Source: Mesaphorura yosii | Lineage: Eukaryota > Arthropoda > Collembola > Poduromorpha > Tullbergiidae | Direction of reading: 5' to 3' | Length of the DNA stretch: 64,000 nt | Assembly (NCBI GenBank): GCA_009869945.1 | Contig: WIXG01000246.1 | Location: 54,280 to 118,279, forward strand | Part shown: piece by piece, positions 25,249 through 37,300 of the stretch | Layout: every line of letters begins with the position of its first letter | How positions within the stretch are numbered: position 1 is the first letter of the stretch | Notes under the pieces: model-generated | Told to the model about the DNA's origin: nothing | Database searches by the model: none | Seen by the model: only the letters and a program-made list of their open reading frames with translations | Translations under genes and position numbers: made by a program

Positions 25249-26256
25249 ATGCATACTTCGGCTTCAATTCAACTGTTGTTCGGGTCAGTTCTGGTGCTCC
25301 TGGTTCCAACTTTCAATTCTGAATATACAAAGCAGGAAAGGGATGCACTGGTTAAGGTAATACGATTTCACAAGCTTTTCTACTTGTATTTGACTCATAT
25401 TCCCGTCTCACAGTTTCGCCCAATGGTCGCTCCAATTCTTCAAGAGGAGTATATGAATACTGATCAGTACTTAATTCCGTGGTTGCGAGTCAAGAAACTC
25501 AACTTGGACTCGGCGAAGGAAATGCTCTCGGACTCGATGGAATGGAGGAAGAAGAACAACATGAGTACGATATTAAGCGAGGACTTTTCAATGATGGAGC
25601 GTGAATTCCCAATCTATCACGAGGGCCGTGATAAGGATGGACGACCAAGTAAGTTTCATCTTTTATAGCTAAATTACAAGTTGGTGATTCGATGCCAGGG
25701 GCATTGCTTATAATGCTACGACTTGTTCACGCGCAGTTACGACGTACTTGTCCGGGCGGCTTGACTTCCGCAAGATTGCCATTTCTGGTGGCATGGACAG
25801 ACTGCACCGTTACATTGACCGTAACTTCGAGAGAACAGCAAAGCGGATTCGGGACGTCAAGAACCCAAACGTCACAGAGACATTCACCATTTTCGACTTA
25901 ACGCTTTTTAATAGAAGGCAGCATCTCTGCCTCCAGTGCATCGGAGTGTACGTTTACTTCACGCAGACCTACGAAGTATATTACCCACAAATGAGCTACC
26001 GAACTTATTTCGTGAACAGTAAGTCCAGGAAAAGCATTTTATGGGAACGTGCTGTTAATTCAGTCTGCTTTTGCTTTCAGTGCCAGGTATTTTCGACCAA
26101 GTGATCACAACACTAAAGCCAATATTTTCAGAGCACACGAGGAATTCTGTCTACTTCTACGGTCATGACAAGACTCAGTGGAGGAGAGAATTGCTAAAAC
26201 AGATACCTGCTGATCAGTTGTATCGGCAGTTTGGTGGTACAAAAATTGCTGTATAG
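25249..26256 (+). CDS. Secreted CRAL-TRIO (Sec14-like) protein, copy 2
   Basis: Four exons are predicted: 25249-25356, 25414-25648, 25737-26018 and 26081-26256 (266 residues, the same length as copy 1). The signal peptide is MHTSASIQLLFGSVLVLLVP. The same landmarks follow: FRPMVAPIL, YLIPWLRVKKLNLDSAKE, MEWRK, FTIFDL, QHLCLQC, YYPQMSYRTYFVN and YRQFGGT. Exon boundaries match copy 1 in position and phase, except that the intron after HLCLQ is absent here. By eye roughly half the residues are identical, so this is a tandem duplication of some age with later loss (or gain in copy 1) of one intron. Role as for copy 1: probably an extracellular carrier of a hydrophobic ligand. Confidence 0.82.
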
Positions 26257-26381
26257 ACTATGAGCAAATTGATTTAAGGATGTATTCGGAACGGCTGACT
26301 AGAAACAATTTCCTCGTGAAACATCTCCGTCTTTTTAAATGTTCAAAGTACAAACTGTCGTTGTTACTAAAACGCAACCTG

Positions 26382-26387
26382 AATAAA
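26382..26387 (+). terminator. Poly(A) signal of CRAL-TRIO copy 2
   Basis: AATAAA about 125 bp after the stop codon at 26256. Confidence 0.6.
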
Positions 26388-27021
26388 TTATGCCAGCTTT
26401 TGTTTGATTGATGACTGAAGGGAGTTCGATAGAACCCATTGATTTTAAATTCAAATGTTCTTCATTCGTTTACGGCTTTAGCGTAATGCCATCAACTCAA
26501 CGGGAATTTATCTCGAAGCACGCATTTATCATAATTTAATCATCAAAATTCACAACTCAATTAAAGTAATTGAATGGTAATGCACGAAAACAAGTTTTAA
26601 CTAGAATTTCATCATTAGTCTCTGAATACTCCTTAGCAGTCACGTTGGACATAAGCCCAAGGTTCAGTAGGAGCAGTAGAATTTCAACGTCTGCGTTCAA
26701 TTCGGCGTAAATACATATTGTTGGGCTAAAGATAACAGACCCAACTACAAACCTAACAGAATTACTAGAAAGGTTCAGACAAATACCATAAGCAAAAGCT
26801 GTCATCAACCACTCAACGTGTGCTGCTTTAATTGCGGAAAAAGGCACTTACGAATCGTATACAATCGAAATTGGCGTTCCATGTTGACGTTGAAAAACAA
26901 TTAGATATTATTCTAAAGAAATAATTTACACAAATGGCTGAATTTAGGCACACCCTGAATTATACTACTTATGATTCCAGCTCGTAAGTGTACAATTAAA
27001 CCTAAATGCAATAGGTTAAGC
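26388..27021. other. Spacer with an unsupported hydrophobic frame
   Basis: A minus-strand open frame at 26557-26847 encodes about 96 mostly hydrophobic residues but has no ATG and no family match. It could be a decayed membrane-protein exon. Otherwise nothing is seen. Confidence 0.3.
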
Positions 27022-28064
27022 TTAATCAAATGTCCAGCATTCGAGGTTTCTGATGATGAAATCCTTCGATGGCACCAAGGGTAGACTTCCGTATGTCAAA
27101 CAACTCTCACTTCTTCCCCGATTCAAATCACTGTCAAGCCAAAGCCCAGCGTGCCCACTGATAATGAGGATGATGAATTAATTTGATGCGACATTAATTA
27201 AAAATGACAGTGTTCGACTTACTTATCGGACCCGAAGTACATTTCTTCTTCCGTGCTTCTCATAAAGTAAAAATTGTCACCACACCACTTGAAGACACGA
27301 AAGTCCGGGTGAAAGGTGAAAAGATAGCATTCACCTAATCAGGCCAGAAACAGAAACACAGACATCAACACATTGAATTCGAGTCTAGGGGTAAAGTCAA
27401 TACTTACTTGTCCCGTAAAATCGATCGGAAACGTGTGGATTGCAAGACGCCAGAGCGCCGAACACGTTCTTTTCCAAATCCTCCACAACAATGAGCACAG
27501 GCGAATTGACTTTCTGCAGTTTGCGATACAGCGTATGCAACGAGAATCCATCGAGCGACGTGCAGAATTTTAATGTCCATGGATGAGCAAGAACACGAGT
27601 TGGCATCTGCGGTCCCAAGGAGCGAACATGAAATTCGGTCATGATAAGCGATTCACCAATGAGGTCGACGGTGTGGTCGAGTGAGTTCGACGCGGACGCG
27701 TTCGTGGTGTTGAGCGTCGACTTTCTATGCCTGAAATGCTGCCAAAACCAAAAGCATAAACTGGAAGGTCGGAATTAATGAAAGGAAGCAACCAACCCTT
27801 ACCTTTCTTATGTGAAAAGGAAAGCAGGGAAAGAAATGGTGATGACCCTTAGACTTGCCATTGGACTGTGCACAGTTGTCCTCGTCACACCAGTGAATAT
27901 GCATGAACATTCGGGCCGACATCGCCAGCTGCACGATAGAAAACCACATTTCAGGAACTTCCCCTTAGGAATCTCGTCTTTTAAAGATAGTAGTATTTTA
28001 CCTGTTTGCTTTGAATGGTCAGGTATTGCTGATGCCCTGGATCTAAATCAATGAAGTTACTCAT
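27022..28064 (-). CDS. TLDc-domain protein (OXR1/NCOA7-like)
   Basis: Five exons are predicted on the minus strand: 28002-28064, 27803-27928, 27408-27738, 27223-27334 and 27022-27157 (255 residues). Phases agree at every junction. The C-terminal two thirds is a TLDc domain: PWTLKFCTSLDGFSLHTLYR, then VFGALAS, VSDRFYGT, PDFRVFKWCGDN, GLWLDSDLNRGRS and the terminal FIIRNLECWTF. These match OXR1, NCOA7 and TBC1D24 proteins, in which the domain is tied to oxidative-stress resistance and V-ATPase regulation. The N-terminal ~85 residues are His- and Ser-rich and match nothing I know. No LysM or GRAM domain precedes it, so it resembles a short OXR1-type form. The usual GGGG before the GLWLD strand is replaced by GSDNGH. 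The N-terminal exons are the least certain. Confidence 0.8.
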
Positions 28065-30099
28065 TCTCGTCAAAGACAAATTGTCACGTTGAAGTGAATG
28101 TAGATTGCGATGAGTTGAAGAGCTCAGCTGAGTCCGGAAGAGTGATGTGTCAGAACGAGACTTAAGATTCGATTTGTCTCACCCTGAAACAAAGAATGAA
28201 ACGAACGCAACTTGAGCTTTTGAACAAATGGTCCAAGTTATAACAATTTCGTACTTTACGTCGCAATTAAGTTACAGTTTGTTGTGGAAGACCATAACAG
28301 ACACTAATTTATACCTTTGAATTATGCATCCGGGAAACTTAGCAAAGCAATTCTGCGTAGTTATGAAAATATTTATGCAGGCACAGGGCGCAGACGACCT
28401 TTGACGGCTTCTTCAACGCAAATCCAAGGTACAATTACGACTGCGTGCTCGAGTACAATTCCACTAAAGATCCGAATAAATGAAGAGAATAAATATAACG
28501 TTCGTGGGGGAAAATTGTCGTTAGAATGCGGGAAGACGAGAATTACTTTTGAGTAACAACTTTGCCAGTGCCAGCGAATACTTGAACTTGAGCTCGACGC
28601 GTGGTTCTCGTAAACTTGCATAATCTCTGCATAAACTCCAGACAAATTGCAATGCAATGAATGGGAAATGGCGGAGTTGCAAATTAATCGGTTTTTCCGT
28701 TCGTCAATCCTTTGCCAACTGCGCACCAGACAATTCGCATAAGCAGGTCACGTTTAGGTCTTATTTGCATGCGAATGAGCAAACGATAAGTGTTAGCAGG
28801 TCCTATTACCTTATTTGCTGTACAATTCATGAAGATGGCACGCTCAGTCGTGGTGATCAAACCATTCGCACAATAGATGATAACAAAACTCAAGCCCGAC
28901 CAGAAAATACCTAGAACCAACTAGGAGACGTGTGCAATTAACTGGCAGATTTCGGAGCTGCATAATGTAGAATCATTTGGATCTTGCGTGCATTCACTCC
29001 ATCCATTTTCCAGGAGCCGAATATCCTTAACTTCAAAAACCAAACCAGGCACTAAAGCGAACCTTGCTGATTCATTTTCACAAGACTACTCTGGGAATGC
29101 ATTAAGGAGGATAACAACATCAGTCACAGTCAATGCTGTCCATGGGGCACTTAAAGATGTCATTCACACACAAAACAAACCACCCACAGAAACCATACGT
29201 TCAAGCCGCCAGTGAGCAAATATTCGCAAATTGCCTGAAGCTTCATTTCGCCATTTCATAAGCGATTCTGTTTCGCATTCGCTTTAATGTCACAAACCCG
29301 ATGGAATTCCTCGCCAACCCGAAGACTGTAAAGCCGAGCCTGGAAGAAGTCGGCCCACAGATGTGCTTCTGGCACGTCCATCTAATTGACATGCCAAACC
29401 TGCAGCCCAGCCGAAGCCGAAGGTTCTTATTTCTAAACTTCTCATAAATACTACTGACTTTTCCACATTAAATTGTTAACGCTGTATCAAATGACTAATT
29501 ACGCATATGCTCGCTCAAAGTTGACAACAGAATCCAAGAACTTCGTTCAACACAATGTGAGAATCTGCGTACATACAATGTAAGGAGAATAAGAAAACTA
29601 AGCGATGATTGTTAACAAACGCACTAAAAACCAGTTTTTAATATATGGCTAAGAATATCGACTTTCACGAGTGGTTTGCCAGGCAGTTACTGACCTTGCC
29701 TGACAATGTTGTCAAACAAGATTCGGGATGTGAGACATTGCTTACCTGTGGAAAGATCAGACTGGGAAATTCTTGCTTCGAAGTAATGTTTACCTTCAAA
29801 GCGCATCATGCGTGTGTTTGTAAACAATTCCAAGAAGTTAATCATCTCGCCCCTCAGTGACTTGGTCCTCAGACAAGTCGACGACGGTTGGACCAGAGTG
29901 ACCTACAAATCGCTTCCTCATTCATTCATTGGAGGGTTGATGCATATGAATTTGTATGTAATACGTTTACAAATTACACTACGACGAAGAAAATAAAAAT
30001 TCTTCGTTGAACACTCGCCAGGGCTCACAATTGCGTGTTAAGCGTTTGTTCTGTCTTATTCCAGAGGCCGAGGATTATGATCGCGGAGTACTGTACTCA
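28065..30099. other. Intergenic, possible small gene remnant
   Basis: No firm gene. A plus-strand frame from ATG at 29645 (about 70 residues, beginning MAKNIDFHEWFARQLLTLPD) could splice at 29782 or shift frame into a second open frame ending near 29996, where an AATAAA lies. No family is recognised and no single model is convincing. The rest is AT-rich spacer. Confidence 0.3.
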
Positions 30100-30107
30100 T
30101 ATAAAAG
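30100..30107 (+). promoter_or_regulatory. TATA box of GT8-PKS fusion gene
   Basis: TATAAAAG lies about 190 bp upstream of the predicted start codon at 30287. The leader downstream contains one short upstream open frame at 30159-30206 (15 codons), which may damp translation of the main frame. Confidence 0.55.
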
Positions 30108-30286
30108 GACCGACTCCATGATCTCTGACTTTAAATCCACTTTGCTTCCTCTTGAGTAATGCATCCTTACTGTTTTTACGAAATCTTACAACTCTCAACA
30201 TATTGACATAGAACTGGACTTACTGGATAGAAAACGTTGAACCTCAGAAACTCGACAGACGTTGAAGTCAAGTTTCCGTCAACGCA

Positions 30287-31387
30287 ATGCAATTGCAAGG
30301 TACTGTTCTCGCCGTTCTCGCTCCTTTCCTGCAGTGCACTACACACGGGAGAGGCATTCGAAGACCAAGAAACTCCAATTTCATTCATTGTGCTGTTTCT
30401 TGTACTTAACTAACAATTTCATAGCTTGCATTTTATAAATTACAGCGAAAACCCAATCTTATGTTACATCCGCGTCCAACGATGAAGAGGCGCTGCAAGC
30501 GCTCGTGTTGTCAAGATCCATCCGCCGAACCTTGAGTTCAAGAAACGTGTCAGTAATTGTGTCTGACGGTGTGTCCTCGTTCTTGAGGTAAGCTTCGGTC
30601 CTAGATTTATGTTTCTGGTTGACCAGCAGTTGAAATGTTAATTCGACACGAATTCGATGATTTTTTAACGAATTTGTCAGATTGATGTTGGAGAATGAGT
30701 TCGACTACGTTTTTGGTGTGTTACCAGAAAGTTTGAAGGAGTATGGCAAGGCATACTTGAAGTACTCTTGCTGGAAGTTGAAGCTGTGGACAAAATGCGT
30801 CCACATTTCTCCAAATTCATTGGTTTTGGAAAATTGCGATCATCTCTTTGATCTGGCCGACTTATCCGTGCTTGCGTATGAGAGTACTGCAAATGGATTG
30901 CGCGGAAAGACAGCGATCAGGTTGTTCGTGTATGAGCCCAACATGAAAACGTTTGGACAATGCTTGAAACATCACAAGCAAGTGATTGCCCGGGCTGGAG
31001 GTGAGCGTCGAACTAATAAGAACAAATTGACTGGAATTCTTACTTAAATTAATTGCCGGTATATTTTTAGGATCTTTGGATGAGCTGGAAGATTTTATGA
31101 ACATTGAAATCGAGGCACTCAAGTTACATCAGTGGAAACAGCTGTCCTTGGCGAGTGCAGATTTGAACAATTCGTAAGTTTCAGTCTTTTAGCTGAACTC
31201 TGGCTCATACTTCGGGTATGGTTTTGACGATACCATGCTCTTTTTTGTGACCAGGAGTGGCGATCCCAAATTGTTGTTCAATGTAACTACTACTGCTTCT
31301 GGGGCCAATGTTCGGCTCATGAAAGACCAAAAATGGAAGGAAATCTTATTCAAAGACGTGCTATCCTCAATAAATGGTTTAGGCGAG
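30287..31387 (+). CDS. Degenerate glycogenin-like GT8 domain (exons 1-5)
   Basis: These five exons encode the N-terminal 237 residues of the fusion. Glycogenins start with a strand and a VLG-S-L helix, then an LHCW-L-YSKCVFMDADTLVL-N-DELF block, an FNSGVFVYQPS block and a GGDQG-LN block. Here the counterparts are QALVLSRSIRRT, YSCWKLKLWTKCV...SLVLENCDHLFD, a block ending LFVYEPNMKTFGQCL, and GSLDELEDFMN. The metal-binding DxD (30808-30816) is Ser-Pro-Asn, the FNSG glycine motif is lost, and GGDQ is replaced. It is therefore probably a non-catalytic pseudo-glycosyltransferase. The last exon splices in phase 0 to the PKS exon (GEG then VDGFRAS region), with a good donor GTACGA and acceptor CTGACAG, so fusion is the simplest reading. 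Confidence 0.62.
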
Positions 31388-34300
31388 GTACGAGAAGAGA
31401 ATATTAATCTCTCTGTATGAATTGGTTTCTATTTTTCGCTTCTGTGTACGCTGACAGGTGGACGGCTTCAGGGCGTCATTGGACAAGTTGCTGGATTCTT
31501 TTGGTTTGCCTGCTCCAAAATTGGCAGGGCTATCCAACAGCAGCCTCATCAAAAACGATTTACTGGACGATGCTGTTGCAATTATTGGAATGAGCTGCAG
31601 GTTCCCTGGTGCAAATAATCCTCAAGAGTTTTGGGATATGCTGGCGGAAGGTCGAGATGGTATCACACCATTCCCTTTTGAGCGCTTGAGCCCGAGGGAG
31701 AAGAGCACTGCAATTCCACCGACGTATGACTGTGGATTCTTGAAATGCCCGGTTGATGAATTCGACGCACGATTCTTCGGAATGAGTCCGCGAGAAGTCC
31801 AATTTGTGGATCCTCAGCAGCGACTCTTATTGGAGGTGGCTTGGGAAGCTCTGGAAAACGCAGGCATCAATCCTCTTACTTTGAAGGGTACGAAGACCAG
31901 CGCATACGTTGGAATTCATATGCTGGACTACCAGAGAATTATCAAGCCGATGGGAGTACAAGAATACCACCATAGCTATCTTGGTAATTGCTTCAGCGCT
32001 ACTGCGTCTCGAATCTCATACTTCTTGGGATTGGTCGGGCCGAACGTCGCAATTGAAGCGGGCTGTGCATCTTCAATGGTTGCTGTTCACTTGGCGTGTG
32101 AGAGCCTGAAGCGTGGAGAAAGTTCGTTGTCACTTGCAAGTGGAGTGAACTTGATACTCAAGAGGAATGAGAAGTCTGGCTCAACTTTAATGGCGGTGCT
32201 CTCACCGGATTGCAGAAGCAAAACATTCGACGAATCCGCAAATGGCTTCGCTCGAGCTGAAGGTTGCGGTACGCTCGTTCTGAAGAGACTGGGCGATGCA
32301 CTTCGAAGTGGAGACAACGTGATTGCACTGATTCGAGGCTCTGCGGTCAACAACGATGGTCCTGGCCAAAGCTTTGGAACTCCGAGTTCGGCGTCCCAGG
32401 AGCGAGTCGTTCGTGAGGCGCTCCTGTCTGCAGGGATTAATCCTGCCGAAGTTGGTTATGTGGAAGCGCACGGAACCGGCACAGCAGTTGGTGATCCTCT
32501 AGAATTTCATGGACTAGCAAACATCTACTCAGCTTCTGAAAGAAAAGAACCGTTGATGATCGGTTCAGTTAAAACCAACATCGGACACACGGAGTCCGCG
32601 GCTGGCATCGCAGGAATTATCAAAGTGATCCTTTGTATGCAGAACAAAGCAATCCCTCCTCACCTGCACCTGAAGAAGCTCAACCCGAGAATCGATTTGA
32701 GTCTGATCCCTGCGAAAATCCCGACACGATTGACAGAATGGAACTTGGGTACTAAAATAGCTGGTGTCAGTTCATTCAGCATGAGTGGCACAAGTACCCA
32801 CGCAATAATTCAAGAAGCCCCGCCCATTGTGACAGCTACTGTTCAACAGGAAGAAGGCATATTGGGAACTGGGGATCTGCAACACGTCACGATTTCAGCA
32901 AAGACAGAAAGATCACTCGAGAGCTTGATTGCGAAGTACGTGGAATACTTGTCACAGAACCCAAACACGTCGTTGGAAGACTTGGCGTACACGCTGAATC
33001 AGTGCAGAGCGCATTTCCCTTATCGAACAAGTATTCTGGCGTCAACTATTTCCGAGCTCCAAACTTCCCTTCAGAATCGTTCGTACACCATTCAACATGT
33101 GCCCAACACAGGACGAAATAAGATCGGCTTTCTCTTCACTGGTCAAGGATCGCAGCACTTTGGAATGGGGAAGAATCTTTACGAAACATCTCTGCCATTC
33201 CGTGTGGCTCTGGATCGGGTGGCAGTCTTGTTCGAGTCGTACTTGCACAAGAATCTGCGAGACGTCCTTTGGCATGACGAGACGCTTCTTGGAGAAACCA
33301 TTTATTGCCAACCTGCTATCTTCTGCATCGAGTATGCCCTGGCTCAACACTGGATACGGCTTGGGCTTCGACCGGACTACGTACTCGGACACAGCATCGG
33401 CGAGTTCAGTGCCACGGTTTGCTTGGGGCTGCTGTCTGTGGAGGACGCAATGAAATTGGTGGTTGAAAGAAGTCGACTGGTGAATACCTTGCCGAAGGGA
33501 CGGATGCTGGTTCTAAAAACCAGCCCTGAAAATGCGAAATCATTGATCACACGATTCCAAGACGAACATAAAGACCTCGACGGGATGGATGTTGCGGCTG
33601 TAAATTCAACCAACGAAGTCGTCGTCTCCGGCACAATTAAGTCCATCAATTTGTTTGAAGAGTTTTGTCTGCAAGAAAAAATACGAATCCACAAACTGGC
33701 TGCATCACACGCTTTCCATTCACGACAGATGGATCCTGTTATGCACGAGTTTGGAGAGATCTGCAAAACCGTAACTTACAACGAGATGTCAGAACAAGTA
33801 AGTTACATTTCGGGAACGTACGCAAAACGGATGAAAACTTCTGACTTCGAAGTATCGCAGTATTGGAGTGACCACCTACGCCATACAGTGAACTTTGCCA
33901 AGGCCGTGAAGCTGATGAGCAAGTCCGGGTGCAATGTATTCTTAGAGACTGGACCCCAACCGGTGCTTTTGGGTCTTGCAATGGGGAACGTGGATTACTC
34001 AACCAACAACGTATTCTGCTTCAGTATGAAATTGAAGGAGCAAGACTGGACTTTGTTCATGAATATGCTGAGCAAGCTATACTTGGCTGGAGTCAGCTTC
34101 GATTTGAATGCACTCTACAGGCTTCATGGACGGCCAAATCGACTTCAGCTTCCGACGTATGCTTTCGACAGACAAAAATTTTGGTTTGTCGATGAGGAAG
34201 ACACAATTGATCAGGATGTGCACAAAATAAGCAAACGACCGGTGCATCCCATTCTTGGAACCCAAATGCGGACACCCTTCTCCGAACAGCTTTATACGTC

Positions 34301-37300
34301 CAAACTGTCGGTACGCCACCTCGAATATTTGAGTCACCACAAAGTTTGTGACCACGTAATTCTTCCTGGCGCCGCGTTTTTGGAGGCCTCATTGGCAGTG
34401 GGAAGAGATATCCTAAACGGAGACGATCGATCGCCATTGATGGTGCAAGATTTGCAAATTGCAGCTGCTTTGTCACTGCAATCAAATGTCCTGTTGGAAA
34501 CCGTGGTGAAAGTGCGCAGCTGTGAAGAGATTGCTCACGAAGGAATCCAATACGAAATATCATTCAAACGACCTACATTGAACGATACCTGGAAACATCA
34601 CGCAAACGCGCTCTTCACTCCTGGAGCATCATTACCCGAACAGCGTACGATAAATGTAGATGCAACAAAGGCTAGACTTCAATTTAAAAATGAAGATCGT
34701 CTCAACAAATTATACAAGAAGATGACATCAATGGGGCTGGAGTTCGGGTCCAACTTTCAGAGCATCTCACGCGCGTGGACGAACTCAACTGAAATTCTTG
34801 CTCAAATCGAATGGCCAAAGTCTCAATCGAACGATGCGTACATTTGCCACCCTATCGTTTTGGACGCCATGATTCAGACATTTGCTTTTGGATTTGCACT
34901 TAATGAGACGACGAATGAAGATAGGAACGCCAGCGAAGACAAATCTCTGCGACTTCCCTTTGCAATTCGAAAATTCATCTGGTTGGCGAAACCACTGACA
35001 CCAACCTTGTACGCACACGCTTCGATTGGCACGGATGGCCCTGAGAGCGGAGATGTGTCCTTGCTCGACGAGTTTGGCAATTGCATCGCAATCATGACTC
35101 AACTGGAACTTGTGAAAGTGAGGCCGGACACGTTCGAGCGGAATTTAATTGCGGACAAAACTCCTTTGCCTGGCTTTTACTCCAAGATTTGGAAACCACT
35201 GAAAGATGCCAATGATCTTAAGGATGCACCAACTCAAGTGGACGAAGTCGGGCAAAATTCAGCAAACACTTTGGAAAATGGCTTCGATAAAGCCGTGATT
35301 TTATTCGACACTTCCGCCGCACCCAGCAACGATTCTCGAGCCTTGTTGAAAAAACTGTCGGTCCGACTGAACGAGAAGGGAAATCTTGTGATCTTCGTCA
35401 ACCATTCAAATTCACCACAGCTTCAAAGTGTCTGTGCTGACAGGTTCCAAACACTGGAGTTTAAAATGGACTTCACAAGCAAGTCGCACTTCGAAGAGGT
35501 CTACGCTTTGATTAAGGGCGAAGTGGGAAAAACGACCCAAAAGAAATTGGAAGGAATTTTTTACTTCTGCACCGAAAACAGTACCGAAGAATCTCAGATG
35601 GAAGAAATTCGTAAGGTCTCCTGCAGTGGCCTGCTGAACTTATGCCAGACCGTCTTCCACAATACAAAAGGCGACGCTGAGACAGCTCAAACAAAACAAA
35701 AATTCGACGTCGTCACGAAGGGGGCTTGGAGTGATGATGAGCCAGGATATCCCAACAACGCTCCACCGTGGGGGATCATGAAGAATTTCTTCAGCGAGTA
35801 CCAACTCGTTGACGCGAAAATCGTTGACATTGGACTCCACGAAAAAGTCGATGAAACCGTGGATCAATTGATGTCGAGCTTTAGCCGTATGGATGACGAG
35901 AAATTTTTGGCTATCAGGGATGGCACGACATACACGGAGCGATTACGCAACCTACCAATCACCTCATCCCCGTTGACAATCCCGAATGTGGATAGATACA
36001 CTGTGGTCGTACCTTCGACTGGCACCATTTCTGACCTGCAAGTGAGCCCATGCAACAGAAGACCCGTGACCACAGGAAGCCACGTTGAAGTTGCGGTCAG
36101 AGCAGTAAGCCTCAACTTCCACGATCTCATGACGATTCTGAAACCTGACGGTTTTTACGAAGCCTCTCCATCGACTAAGGATGACATTGGCATGGACTTC
36201 TCGGGAATTGTTGTTGCGGTTGGCTCAGATGTTAAGAATTGGTCGGTGGGTGATGAAGTGATTGGACTCACAACACATGGATTCCAGAGCCACGTCGTAA
36301 TTCATGAAAATTGTTTGATGGCGAAGGGAAAGCAAGTAACATTCGCCGGGGCCTCAACGATTCCGTGTGTTTTCATGACAAGCTATTATGCACTTGAGGA
36401 GATTTCACACATTTCCGCGAATGATCGGGTGCTCGTTCATGTGGGCACAGGAGGAGTTGGTCTGTCAGCCATTCAAATAGCAAAGTCCGTCGGAGCCGAT
36501 ATCTACACAACAGCCGGGACGAAGCGGAAACGCGAATACTTACGTTCAGTCTTGGGTCTGAAGAACATTTACTACTCCAGAAATACAGACTACGGAGAAC
36601 AAATTATGAGGGACACGAAAGGCGCCGGAGTGACTATTGTTCTCAACTCTTTGACTGGCCCGAATTTCAAAGAAACCACTCTTGCTTGTTGTGCTCCTGG
36701 AGCTTCGTTTGTGGAAATTGGCAAAATCAACACTTGGACGGAAGACGAAGTCCGGTGCCTGAGACCGGATGTCAAATACACGATCGTGGACTTGTACCCA
36801 AGAATCATACAAGGCGAGAAAGACGAATTGCTCACAAAATACATGCGCAGAGTACTCCCCGAACGACTCGAAGCCAACATAATCACCGAGCTACCACGCA
36901 CGACATTTGCGCTGGAGAGAATTCGAGACGCGTTCGGGTATTTGCAGAAAGCAAAGCATGTTGGAAAAATTGTTGTCAAGATGCCCCAGCCGAGACTGCA
37001 TTTGGACACGGGAAAGTTTTCCTTGACGCATGAGTACTTCGACGCTGAGTCCACTTACTTGATCACGGGTGGGCTGGGTGGAATTGGAATTGAAGTCACC
37101 AAATGGATGGCTGAGACAGGCGCTAAAAATATTGTTCTTGTTGGCCGAAGTGGACCCACCCCACAAACCGCAAAGATTTTAGACGACGTGAGATCGACCG
37201 GCTGTAACGTTCTCACCTGGAAAGCTGATGTTAGCAGCTACGACGAATGTCGAAATCTTTTGGACCACATAAAATCAACGACCGAATTACCACCGCTTCG

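Noticed and set aside
24942-25322. 126-residue plus-strand frame between the CRAL-TRIO genes
   Set aside because: It matches no family and overlaps the signal-peptide exon of copy 2 in another frame, so it is best explained as chance.
26557-26847. Hydrophobic minus-strand frame as a chemoreceptor exon
   Set aside because: No ATG, no splice partner, and none of the TYhhhhhQF-type motif expected at gustatory receptor C termini.
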